Shown here: positions 9,402-17,262 of the stretch, piece after piece
Position numbering within the stretch: position 1 is the stretch's first letter
Layout: the number at the start of each line of letters is the position of its first letter
Source: VXOZ01 sp965220045
GTDB taxonomy: Bacteria > Chloroflexota > UBA11872 > VXOZ01
Direction: 5' to 3'
Assembly (NCBI GenBank): GCA_965220045.1
Contig: OZ244803.1
Location: forward strand, 248,001 to 312,000
Length of the DNA stretch: 64,000 nucleotides
The notes under the pieces: generated by a model
Told to the model about the DNA's origin: nothing
Database searches by the model: none
The model's input: only the letters and a program-made list of their open reading frames with translations
Program-made: the position numbers and the translations under genes

Positions 9402-10346
9402 CTATTGCTCCGGCTGCAGAACCAGCGCCGCTGCACCTACGATGCCGGAGTGCTCGCTTTCCGCGGCGAGCCGGATGAAGTTAGCGATATCGGCGTGCGG
9501 GCTACCGGCAACTCGCTGGTACCACGCGCGAATTGCCTGAATCAGGGTGCCGCCATCCTGCATCACGCCGCCGCCAAAGACGATACACTCGGGCGCGAAG
9601 AGCTGCTGGCAAATCTGGCAGCCAATCGCGAGCCAGCGCGCCGTATCGTCGCGCACGGCCCGCATCGCCGGATCGCCTGCTTCCGCGGCGTCGTGGACGG
9701 TTACGCTCGTCAGGTTCTCCAAGTCTCCCTCGGTGAGACGGCGCACGATGTCGGTTGGCTCCTCAGCCGCAGCCTGTTTCCCGCGGCGGGCAATGCCGGG
9801 TCCGGCTGCCAGGGACTCCAAGCAGCCGTTTACGCCGCAAGGGCAGAGCGGACCGCCTGGGTTTACCAGGATGTGTCCGATCTCGCCTGCGGCGCCGCTG
9901 CCCCGCACCACCCGACCGTCCTCGATGATGCCGCCGCCAATGCCGGTGCCGACGGTTATGTACACCAAGTGCTGCCGGTCTCTGCCCGTGCCGAAGACAA
10001 ATTCGCCCCACGCGCCGGCGTTCGCGTCGTTGGCGATAACGCCGGGCAGACCGTAGCGGTCTTGCAGCAACGCGACGAGGGGTAGGTTCTGCCAGCCCAG
10101 GTTGACTGCCGAAACCGCGACGCCCTCATCGCGGTCTACCGTACCGGGCACGGCAATGCCGATGGCCTGCGGCTGCTCATGCCCCTGCGCGAGCAGCCCG
10201 TCTACCACGGAACAGATGCTCGCCAGCATGGTCTCGTGGGAGTCTTTGATCATCGGCCCACGGCCGGTTGCCAGAATGCCGCCGTCCTGGTCGACGATGC
10301 CGACGGCAACTTTCGTGCCGCCAATGTCAATACCGATGCCGGTCAT
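9402..10346 (-). CDS. ROK-family sugar kinase
   Basis: A 314-residue ROK kinase. The phosphate-1 motif DIGGTK lies at residues 7-12, the catalytic Asp in IANDANAG at D107, and the glycine-rich TVGTGIGGGI at 131-140. The ROK zinc site is complete: H158 in EIGHILV followed by CPCGVNGCLE with C168, C170 and C175. The family phosphorylates glucose, N-acetylglucosamine or N-acetylmannosamine in the cytoplasm. The gene starts 5 bp after the nagA stop, which makes N-acetylglucosamine the most likely substrate: kinase then deacetylase would give GlcN-6-P. There is no N-terminal HTH, so it is an enzyme and not a ROK repressor. Confidence 0.92.
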   Translation of the reverse strand: MTGIGIDIGGTKVAVGIVDQDGGILATGRGPMIKDSHETMLASICSVVDGLLAQGHEQPQAIGIAVPGTVDRDEGVAVSAVNLGWQNLPLVALLQDRYGLPGVIANDANAGAWGEFVFGTGRDRQHLVYITVGTGIGGGIIEDGRVVRGSGAAGEIGHILVNPGGPLCPCGVNGCLESLAAGPGIARRGKQAAAEEPTDIVRRLTEGDLENLTSVTVHDAAEAGDPAMRAVRDDTARWLAIGCQICQQLFAPECIVFGGGVMQDGGTLIQAIRAWYQRVAGSPHADIANFIRLAAESEHSGIVGAAALVLQPEQ

Positions 10347-10351
10347 AGTCG

Positions 10352-11527
10352 TTAGTCCGCTGAGAACTCCGGTGCGCGGTAGACGATCGCGCCGCCTACT
10401 ACTGTTAGCATAACGCGAAAGTCCCGGGAGAGCACGGCAATATCGGCATCTGCCCCCGCCTGGATGATACCCTTCCGGTCGCTCAGGCCAAGTTGCCGCG
10501 CGGGCACATAGCTCGCCATGGCGAGCACGTGGGGCAGAGGTATGCCGGCCTGTACGTAAACGCTGACATTGCGATTCATCGACGACGAACTCCCCGTAAT
10601 CGTGCCGTCGTCCCGCGTGGCGAGGATTTCAGAGACCGTAACCGACACCCCGTTCGCGCGCTCGTAGCGGCCTGCCGGCAGTCCGGAAAACTCCACGCCG
10701 TCCGTGACGAGGGCCACGCGTTCCCAGCCCTTGGCCGCGATGAGCAGCTTGCCCGCCTGCGGGTCGACGTGCGCGCCGTCGCCAATCAACTCGGCGGTGA
10801 TTTCCGGATGCGCCATGATGCCGCCCACCGTGCCCGGATCCCGGTGATGCAGCGGGCGCATGGCATTGAATGTATGCGTCGCCTGGCGGACCCCACTGCG
10901 CACCGCGGCCGCAACTTCTTCGAACGTCGCGTCCGAGTGGCCGATGGAGGGGATGATGTCGTGCTGGGCGAGGTATGCCGCAAGCGCCAAGCCGCCTTCC
11001 CTTTCGGGAGCGAGGGTCATGGACTTGATCATGCCCTGGGCCGTGTCCTGCAGGGCGGCGACCTCGTCCACGCTGGGCTCGCGCATCAGCGGAATGCGCA
11101 TAGCGCCGGGGCGCTCGGGACTGAGATACGGCCCTTCCATGTGCACGCCGAGCAGTTGGCTGCCGGTGGGCGCTGCGGCGGCGTGCACAACGGCCTTGAG
11201 CGCTGCCACGGTATCATCCCACGACGAGGTGCCGATGGTGGCCAGCAGGCCGGTCGTGCCTGTGGTGGCGCGGTACGCCGTCACCTTGCTGATGTCCTCG
11301 GCCGCCGGCGACCGAAACGACGCGCCCAAAGCGCCGTGCACGTGCATGTCGATGAAGCCGGGGCAGACGATGCAGCCCGAGACGTCGATGGTCTCCGCAG
11401 CCGCAGCGAAGTCTGTCAGATTCGCGTCGGGCGCTACCCGCGCGATGCGGCCGTCGTCTATGGCGACGCTCGTCTGCGGGAGCTCTTGCAGAGGTGTGTA
11501 GACCGTACCGCCGGCAAGGAGAATCAT
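10352..11527 (-). CDS. nagA: N-acetylglucosamine-6-phosphate deacetylase
   Basis: A 391-residue amidohydrolase that removes the acetyl group from GlcNAc-6-phosphate. Metal and catalytic residues are in place: HVH (H62, H64), the HMEGPYL Glu (E131), H197 in IGHSDA, H218 in ATHTFNAM, and the catalytic Asp in VTDG (D276). The SMNRNVSVYV stretch near the C-terminus is also typical. The ATG at 11527 has TTGGAG 6 bases upstream; an earlier in-frame start would add a weak 19-residue extension. It is the first gene of a minus-strand set with the ROK kinase and is divergent from a MocA-type dehydrogenase across about 110 bp. A glucosamine-6-phosphate deaminase (nagB) is not in the window. Confidence 0.94.
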   Translation of the reverse strand: MILLAGGTVYTPLQELPQTSVAIDDGRIARVAPDANLTDFAAAAETIDVSGCIVCPGFIDMHVHGALGASFRSPAAEDISKVTAYRATTGTTGLLATIGTSSWDDTVAALKAVVHAAAAPTGSQLLGVHMEGPYLSPERPGAMRIPLMREPSVDEVAALQDTAQGMIKSMTLAPEREGGLALAAYLAQHDIIPSIGHSDATFEEVAAAVRSGVRQATHTFNAMRPLHHRDPGTVGGIMAHPEITAELIGDGAHVDPQAGKLLIAAKGWERVALVTDGVEFSGLPAGRYERANGVSVTVSEILATRDDGTITGSSSSMNRNVSVYVQAGIPLPHVLAMASYVPARQLGLSDRKGIIQAGADADIAVLSRDFRVMLTVVGGAIVYRAPEFSAD

Positions 11528-11636
11528 GCTAACTCCAATTGCAACTGCCAGATTCATCGTACGGGGCGGTTGGAACTGCGTCAATGTATACTAGGATAAC
11601 GCGCAAGTCGCCGGATCAAGAGTGAGGAGAATTGCA

Positions 11637-12686
11637 ATGGGTTCGAGAGTGCGGGTCGGCGTTATCGGCGCGGGCGGTATTGCCCGCGGCGCTCACCTAC
11701 CAGGATACGCGAAGATACCTGACGAGGCCGAAGTCGTCGCCATTAGCGACATTGACGTGCCGCGCGCGCAGAGTGTCGCTGATGAATTCGGCATTGCCAG
11801 AGTCTACGCCGACTTCAACGAGATGGTCACGCAGGAAGACCTTGACCTGGTGAGCGTCTGCACGCCGCCGTTTATGCACTGTGCCGCGAGTGTTGCGGCC
11901 CTAAACGCAGGCAGTAACGTCATCTGCGAAAAGCCGATGGCGATGAATGCCGCCGAGTGCGAGGAGATGATCGCTGCCGCAAACCAGAACGACAAGATGC
12001 TCACCATCGGTTTTCAGTCGCGCTTCGGCGAACGGGCGCAGTTTCTCAAGCATCTCATCGACCAGGGCGAGCTTGGCGAAGTCTACTATGCCCGCGTGCT
12101 GGCGTTGCGGCGGCGCGGCATTCCCTGGTGGGGCGTATTTGTGGAGAAGGACAAGAACGGCGGCGGCCCGCTGATCGATATTGGCGTGCATACGCTCGAT
12201 CTTACGCTGTGGCTCATGGGCCATCCTACGCCGACGGCGGTGACCGGCGCGGTCTTCACGAAGCTGGCCAAGCGGCCCGGACTCTTCACCCGCGGGAGAG
12301 AAGCCGATCAAGAGCGGTACACGGTTGAGGACTTTGCCACGGCGCAGATTCGTTTCGACACCGGCGCGGTCATCAACCTCGAGACCAGTTGGGCGCTCAA
12401 TATCGATAACGAAGTGAATGCCTATCTCTGCGGCACCGAGGGCGGCGCGACGTTGCGGCCGCTTAAGATCCACAAAGAGGTACCAAACGCAGGACTGCTA
12501 GACTACACGCCGGCGCATGAGGAAGGCAGAGAGCACAATCACGCGGGCCAGTTTGCCCAGGTAGTTCGCAACGTCAAGGAAGGCACGCCGCCGCTGGTCA
12601 AGGCGGAAGAGGCGCTGGTGGTGCAGAAGATCGTGGACGCCATCTACGAGTCGGGCGAGACCGGCCGGATGGTGGACCTGGCGTGA
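11637..12686 (+). CDS. Gfo/Idh/MocA-family dehydrogenase
   Basis: A 349-residue NAD(P)-dependent sugar or polyol dehydrogenase. The Rossmann fingerprint VIGAGGIARGAH is near the N-terminus, the conserved EKPMAMN follows at about residue 95, and the C-terminal GFO_IDH_MocA domain includes GGGPLIDIGVHTLDL, whose Asp/His supply the catalytic region. The ATG at 11637 has GAGGAG about 8 bases upstream and is preferred to the GTG at 11622. It is divergent from nagA and ROK, so it may act on a related amino sugar or glycoside. The exact substrate is unknown. It is one of three members of this family in the window (others at 35.9 and 54.4 kb), and they are not close copies. Confidence 0.9.
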   Translation: MGSRVRVGVIGAGGIARGAHLPGYAKIPDEAEVVAISDIDVPRAQSVADEFGIARVYADFNEMVTQEDLDLVSVCTPPFMHCAASVAALNAGSNVICEKPMAMNAAECEEMIAAANQNDKMLTIGFQSRFGERAQFLKHLIDQGELGEVYYARVLALRRRGIPWWGVFVEKDKNGGGPLIDIGVHTLDLTLWLMGHPTPTAVTGAVFTKLAKRPGLFTRGREADQERYTVEDFATAQIRFDTGAVINLETSWALNIDNEVNAYLCGTEGGATLRPLKIHKEVPNAGLLDYTPAHEEGREHNHAGQFAQVVRNVKEGTPPLVKAEEALVVQKIVDAIYESGETGRMVDLA

Positions 12687-12730
12687 AGTCTCAGTAGAAC
12701 GGGATTGTGAAGGCTACTCCAATAGCCTCC

Positions 12731-12850
12731 GTCACTCCGGCGAAAGCCGGAGTCTAGGGATGGCGTGGGTGATTAATCCGGTAAACGTGTGTTCGGGTCT
12801 GGATTTGAGGTCGATTGAGAAGATGGATTCCCGCTTTCGCGGGAATGACG
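12731..12850. repeat. Two REP-like palindromes
   Basis: Copies of the dispersed palindrome at 12731-12754 (CACTCCGGCGAAAGCCGGAG) and 12822-12850 (GGATTCCCGCTTTCGCGGGA) fill the gap between the MocA-type dehydrogenase and the SDR gene. The two have different arm sequences but the same layout. Confidence 0.8.
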
Positions 12851-12909
12851 AGCCAATCTTATCCGTCTCTATGAGCTAAGTAAGTTTGCAAATTGAGGCA
12901 CTAAAACCT

Positions 12910-13761
12910 ATGGCACGCATGAAAGTGGTCGTTACCGGAGCCGCGGGCTACGTTGCCTCGCAGTTGTTGCCCGCGTTTCGCGAGCGGTATGATCTTGTGT
13001 TGCTTGACGCCCGAGACACGACGCGGGACGGTGCCCTGGTCGAGGGCGTTACCATTACCGATCTGCGGAATACCGACCGTGAGACGTATCGCCGGCACTT
13101 TCAAGGGGCGGACGCCATCGTGCATCTTGCTTTCAACTACAAGCGGGGACATTCGATGAACGACGGCGACTACTACTCGGAGCGGTCAAACCTCGACCTG
13201 GCGTTTCACGTTTATCAGACTGCCATGGAAGAGGACGTGCCGCGGGTCGTGATAGCCAGTTCGAACCACGCTGCCGACTGGTACGAGCACTTGCTGCGGC
13301 AACGCACAATGGAGATGCTCGACGTCACCGCGCCGCCGCTCTCGGATAACTTCTACGGCTGGGCCAAAGCATGTTACGAGCACCTGGGTTTTCTTTTCTC
13401 CACTGGGGCAATGGGCCATGCGTTGGAAGTTGTGCAAGTACGAATCGGCGCGCCGCGTTCGATTCCGGCGGACAACGCCGCCAAAGACCCTACGAGTTAC
13501 AAACGTAATCTCGGCGCATATATCAGCTCGCGCGATCTGCAGCAGCTCTTCGTGAAGTCCATCGAGACGCCGGATATCACGAACGAGCATGGCATTCCAT
13601 TTCAGATCTTCTATGGCGTTTCCAACAACGCCCGCGCCTTCTGGAGCATTGCCAACGCGCGCAAAGTCATTGGCTACGCGCCCCAGGACGATTCGGAAGT
13701 CACCTTTGCCGACGACATCCGGCGTGTGCTTATCGACGGCAAGAGTGGCGGCAGACTCTGA
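12910..13761 (+). CDS. NAD-dependent epimerase/dehydratase, uronate dehydrogenase-like
   Basis: A 283-residue extended short-chain dehydrogenase. It opens with VVVTGAAGYVASQLL (Rossmann GxxGxxA), carries VIASSNHAADWYE, which matches the SSNH motif of uronate dehydrogenases, and has the catalytic pair YxxxK in FYGWAKACYEHLG. Uronate dehydrogenase oxidises hexuronates to aldaro-lactones with NAD. The substrate is inferred from the SSNH motif. The ATG at 12910 follows GAGG at about 12 bases; an upstream TTG and a further ATG at 12919 are alternatives. It lies after the MocA-type dehydrogenase, and together they could serve sugar-acid breakdown. Confidence 0.83.
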   Translation: MARMKVVVTGAAGYVASQLLPAFRERYDLVLLDARDTTRDGALVEGVTITDLRNTDRETYRRHFQGADAIVHLAFNYKRGHSMNDGDYYSERSNLDLAFHVYQTAMEEDVPRVVIASSNHAADWYEHLLRQRTMEMLDVTAPPLSDNFYGWAKACYEHLGFLFSTGAMGHALEVVQVRIGAPRSIPADNAAKDPTSYKRNLGAYISSRDLQQLFVKSIETPDITNEHGIPFQIFYGVSNNARAFWSIANARKVIGYAPQDDSEVTFADDIRRVLIDGKSGGRL

Positions 13762-13825
13762 GCGGCGGGGACGCGGTGTCAATCCGACCGTGAACTGCTG
13801 TCAATTCGAGGGCAGCGTCCTGACC

Positions 13826-14178
13826 GTCATTCCCGCGTAAGCGGGAATCCATCTTCTCTGCAAACCTCTTGGATTCCGCGCCCCCGCACGCGGTCTCGCT
13901 TTCGCCGGAATGGCAAGTTCTGATGAGCTCGTTGACAGAACCAGTTGCCGGTTCGACTCTAAAGAGCTTAGAGTATGCCTCTTGCCGTCATTCCCGCGAA
14001 AGCGGGAATCCATCTTCTCTGCAAACCCCTTGGATCCCGCGCCCCCGTGCGAGGGCGCGCTTTCGCCGGAAGTGTAAGTGCTGACGAACTCGTTGACAGA
14101 ACCAGTTGCCGGTTCGACTCTATAAGGCTTAGAGTACGCCTCTTGCCGTCATTCCCGCGAAAGCGGGAATCCATCTTC
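13826..14178. repeat. 161-bp tandem repeat built from REP-like palindromes
   Basis: Two full units start at 13826 and 13987, and a truncated third at 14148, giving an exact 161-bp period. Each unit contains GTCATTCCCGCG...CGGGAATCCATC, a second palindrome around GCGCCCCC...CGCTTTCGCCGGAA, and the block CTCGTTGACAGAACCAGTTG followed by CCGGTTCGACTCT. The copies differ at scattered bases, so the duplication is not brand new. Confidence 0.9.
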
Positions 14179-14370
14179 TCCGCGTGCCCTGGACTTCGGC
14201 CCTTATCGAATCCGGGGCAGGCTCTTCGCCGGAGTGACGGACACTTGGTCTGACACAGTTCGGTGCAAAGTTAACACGGTAGAGCGCACCCTCCACCAGC
14301 GCCTTCCCTGATGGCCCTTGCCAATCTCTTTGGTCCATACTTGTCAACGAATTACCTGACATAAACTTGA
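14179..14370. repeat. Composite dispersed repeat
   Basis: Downstream of the 161-bp array a longer composite continues: a Cx-GGAGTGACGGACACxTxGTCTGACAC-type block near 14229-14253, then about 90 bp, then TGTCAACGAATTACCTGACA at 14342. The same order of modules occurs at about 22791-22945 and 61433-61594. No gene is seen here. A TTGACA hexamer lies at 14446, but no good -10 partner follows. Confidence 0.7.
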
Positions 14371-14526
14371 AAGACAGTGTCCGTCGGGCAATTTCCATGG
14401 CAATGATGCAGCCAGCAGGAGACGCTGCTCGGGCTTTCCCCGAAGTTGACATATACGCTACGATAGTAGAGTACGCTCATCTCCCCATCCTTCAGACGAA
14501 TCAGCAGCAATAGAGGATTTAACGTC

Positions 14527-15012
14527 GTGGCAACGCTTCGGGTATTCGACACCGGCAAGGCAGAGCGGGCACAGGTAGAAGACGTGCCCGCCATGAAGCA
14601 GATTATTGACTACTACGCCAAGCAAAACCGCATGCTCTTCCGTTCGCTGGCGGAGCTCTATGGGGGCATCCGCGACTACGTGGTCTGGCGGCAGGACGGC
14701 AGAATAGCAGGCTGCTGCGCCCTGCACGTCATGTGGAAAGACCTGGCCGAAGTGCGCGGCCTGGCGGTGTTGCCGGAATATCAGGGGCAGGGCATCGGAC
14801 GGCAGCTTGTGGACGCCTGCGTGGCGGAAGCGCGGGAACTGGGCATCAAGACGGTGTTTACGCTGACGTTGGAGCCGACGTTTTTCACGAAGTGCGGCTT
14901 TCGGGAGGTGGAGCGGGATACGCTCTCGATCAAAGTGTGGCAAGAGTGCTACCGCTGCCCCAAGTTCTCCAAGTGCGACGAGATTGCCATGGTGCGCACG
15001 CTGCAGGAGTAA
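14527..15012 (+). CDS. GNAT acetyltransferase, N-acetylglutamate synthase-like
   Basis: A 161-residue GNAT protein. Acetyl-CoA binding motif A reads VRGLAVLPEYQGQGIGRQLV (77-96), and the substrate side contains MLFRSLAELY (36-45). The C-terminal WQECYRCPKFSKCDE with three Cys and the overall pattern match stand-alone short N-acetylglutamate synthases, which make N-acetylglutamate for arginine biosynthesis, but no other arg gene is nearby. The start is GTG with AGAGGA about 10 bases upstream. The Cys cluster could bind metal; that is an inference. A different GNAT substrate is possible. Confidence 0.8.
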   Translation: MATLRVFDTGKAERAQVEDVPAMKQIIDYYAKQNRMLFRSLAELYGGIRDYVVWRQDGRIAGCCALHVMWKDLAEVRGLAVLPEYQGQGIGRQLVDACVAEARELGIKTVFTLTLEPTFFTKCGFREVERDTLSIKVWQECYRCPKFSKCDEIAMVRTLQE

Positions 15013-15223
15013 GCGGTCCCAATTGGCCGGCCCAAGCGGGAGGTCGATGACGCATCGGCGGCGAGGTGAGTTGGGGTACCGCGCGGACGACTGCTTGACT
15101 CCGCTTGGCCGCCGTCCGCAACAGCCGCAGAGCACTAGAGGAGAGCATGCGGCCTTTCAGGTCCGGCAACGGGGATTGCGAAGTGATGGTTAAGAGTCAT
15201 TGTGGAAGATGGAGGATCGTGAA

Positions 15224-16711
15224 ATGCCTTTGACCCGCCGTTCACTTCTTGCCTTCGTTGGAGGTGTGCCGCTGGCGGCAAGCCTCGCGTCCGGGTGCGG
15301 CTTTTTTGAGGACCTGGTGGGCGGAGATTCCGGCGACAAGACGGTGAACGTTGCGGTCTTCTTGCCACAAGGAGAGGGGGCGAACTTCCAGGCGGCGCAG
15401 GCCGGCAATATCCTGGCCGCCCTGCAGTCTGCCGCCAACGAGATCAACGATCAAAACCACGGCTTCCAAATGGAGGTCAAGCTCACCGTTGTCCCGCCCG
15501 GCCCGAACCCGAATTTTGGAGCCTTCTTCGGCGGAGCGGCCAGCGCGCAACCGACGCCAACCCCGTTCAGCCCTATCGCCGATACGTTGAATGAGGCGGC
15601 GGCAAGCGGGGAACTGGCCAGCGGCGACCCCCTGCCGGACTTGCTGATGATCAGCAACATGGACGAACTGCCGCTGCTCTATTCCGAAGGCGTAATCGAG
15701 CCGTTCGACCAGGCGACCCGCGTGGAGGGCAGCATCGATCTTTCCGCTTTCGCGCCCGGCGCCTTGGAATCGGTTAGCTGGCAAGGACAGGTGATGGCTT
15801 TGCCGCTAGCGAGCATCATCAACACGCTCACCTATGATTCAGACCTCCTCGCCAATGACGGTGTGGCAGAGCCCAGCAGCCCGTGGACGTGGGCGGAGAT
15901 GATCGAGGCTGGCAAGCGCCTGACCTACAGCAACGATGAGGGTTCGCAGTGGGGTACCTATGCCCACGCTTCCGTTCCGCTCTTACTGAGCATGATTTGG
16001 AGTCATGGCGGCGACGTGTTTGGCGCCGAGGGAGGCGAGGTGCGCCTCGCCGACCCGCCCGCGATCAAAGCCATTGAACTCTGGCGGGACATGATCGTCC
16101 ATCATCGCATCGCGCCAAACCCGCCGGCCGGCACCTTTGCGTTCATGCGCGCGGGCCGCGACGGCATGGAAGTGGTGAGTTTCGACCAACTGCCCCAGCG
16201 CGGCGGTGGTGGTGGCGGTGGCGGCGGCGGCGTTCAGCCCTCGGAGCGGGCACGCTTGGCTACTGCCGTTCGCTCCGGCGGTGGGCAGGGCCTGGGACCG
16301 GAACGCATCCACGCCGCGCCCATGCCGCTCGATGCAACGCAGGCCACGTGGGTCGCGCCGGTGGCCGGTCTCAGCGTTGGCGCCCAGGCGAAGGATTCGG
16401 GCCTGGCGGTCCAGGCGGCATTATTGCTCTCACGCGAACTCGCCCAGTTACCCGTTACCTTTTTCGGTTACCCCGTTTACGGCGCCACCGGCGAGCGCAT
16501 CAAACAGGTGCGGCCGAGCCTGAGGATCGAGGACGCCAATATCATCGCGGAAGCGCTGCAATACAGCCGGGGCCTGCCGCCCGTTATTGCTCCCTACCTC
16601 GGCTCACTGTTCCAGCAGCATCTCATGCAACCGATTTTGAGCGGGGAGAGCACCGTGATCGATGCGGCACAGCAGATGTCTATCGCCATGCAGGAATTGC
16701 TGCGACAGTAA
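15224..16711 (+). CDS. Extracellular solute-binding lipoprotein (family 1), tandem paralogue A
   Basis: A 495-residue ABC-type sugar-binding lipoprotein. The N-terminus has a Tat-like TRRSLLAF motif and a lipobox ending LASGC, so it should be exported and lipid-anchored. Family-1 features include EPFDQATR, the INTLTYDSDLL hinge region and FFGYPVY. A run of ten Gly (16202-16231, mostly GGC/GGT) precedes VQPS, followed by RSGGGQGLG; such a run is unusual inside a periplasmic-fold protein. The ATG at 15224 has GGAGG 8 bases upstream. The next gene is a close paralogue. There is no permease or ATPase nearby, so the transporter partners or ligand are unknown; sugars or oligosaccharides are the usual ligands. 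Confidence 0.86.
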   Translation: MPLTRRSLLAFVGGVPLAASLASGCGFFEDLVGGDSGDKTVNVAVFLPQGEGANFQAAQAGNILAALQSAANEINDQNHGFQMEVKLTVVPPGPNPNFGAFFGGAASAQPTPTPFSPIADTLNEAAASGELASGDPLPDLLMISNMDELPLLYSEGVIEPFDQATRVEGSIDLSAFAPGALESVSWQGQVMALPLASIINTLTYDSDLLANDGVAEPSSPWTWAEMIEAGKRLTYSNDEGSQWGTYAHASVPLLLSMIWSHGGDVFGAEGGEVRLADPPAIKAIELWRDMIVHHRIAPNPPAGTFAFMRAGRDGMEVVSFDQLPQRGGGGGGGGGGVQPSERARLATAVRSGGGQGLGPERIHAAPMPLDATQATWVAPVAGLSVGAQAKDSGLAVQAALLLSRELAQLPVTFFGYPVYGATGERIKQVRPSLRIEDANIIAEALQYSRGLPPVIAPYLGSLFQQHLMQPILSGESTVIDAAQQMSIAMQELLRQ

Positions 16712-16742
16712 CTCTCACGTAACAGGACGACGGCATGCCTTG

Positions 16743-16764
16743 CCCGGGCCGCACGCGGCCCGGG
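16743..16764 (+). terminator. GC-rich hairpin, likely terminator
   Basis: A perfect 10-bp inverted repeat (CCCGGGCCGC with GCGGCCCGGG, two bases between) followed by TTTGCATTT, 32 bp after the stop of the first binding-protein gene. The U-run is imperfect. Its position suggests that the two paralogues are transcribed separately. Confidence 0.65.
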
Positions 16765-17262
16765 TTTGCATTTACTATAGCGGCTGCAATTGATGGACTC
16801 CTGCAGTTTGAGCGCGTGGCATCGCGCACCGCGTCTCCGGCGTCTTGGCATGGGGTAATCGGCCATCAGTCCATGTCATGAAGCGCACCGCCGGCGGGTG
16901 GGAAGGATCGAAAACGCACCGCTCTCTATCTGCCGCAGATGCGCCTTCCAGGCTTCTGCTCATTCGTCCCCAGCTTCATATTCTCTTGACAATTGACTCG
17001 TAGCATGGGGAGGTGTCGGTAAGTGCCGTGGGCATTGCACGACGCCGCCGGCACCCGATCGGTCCTGCGCGCAGCGTGATAGCGGACGTGCTACTGTCGC
17101 CTTCTCGATCTTCACCGGCGCATCGGACGCTCCGGTCGATGAGCAATCGAGGCGGGACAGCGCGATGAGCACATCGGTGCGCTGTCGCGACGGAGCGCAG
17201 GACTCGAATTCACGGCAACTACCGGATGGAAATGCGGAGTGAGCAATGAGGAGAAGTGTGGC
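16765..17262. other. Gene-free gap between the tandem binding-protein genes
   Basis: About 500 bp without a plausible gene or a clear repeat copy. A TTGACA hexamer at about 16986 could belong to the promoter of the downstream gene, but I see no matching -10 at normal spacing. The sequence resembles neither flank of the upstream paralogue, so the duplication did not carry its promoter region or the two have since diverged. Confidence 0.5.

Noticed and set aside
9147..11599. Long plus-strand open frames (312 and 368 codons) opposite the ROK kinase and nagA
   Set aside because: They are antisense to genes with complete catalytic motifs and are rich in Arg, His and Gly, as expected for shadows in G+C-rich DNA.
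16984..17010. TTGACA promoter before the second binding-protein gene
   Set aside because: No -10 hexamer occurs at 16-18 bp; too weak to list as a feature.
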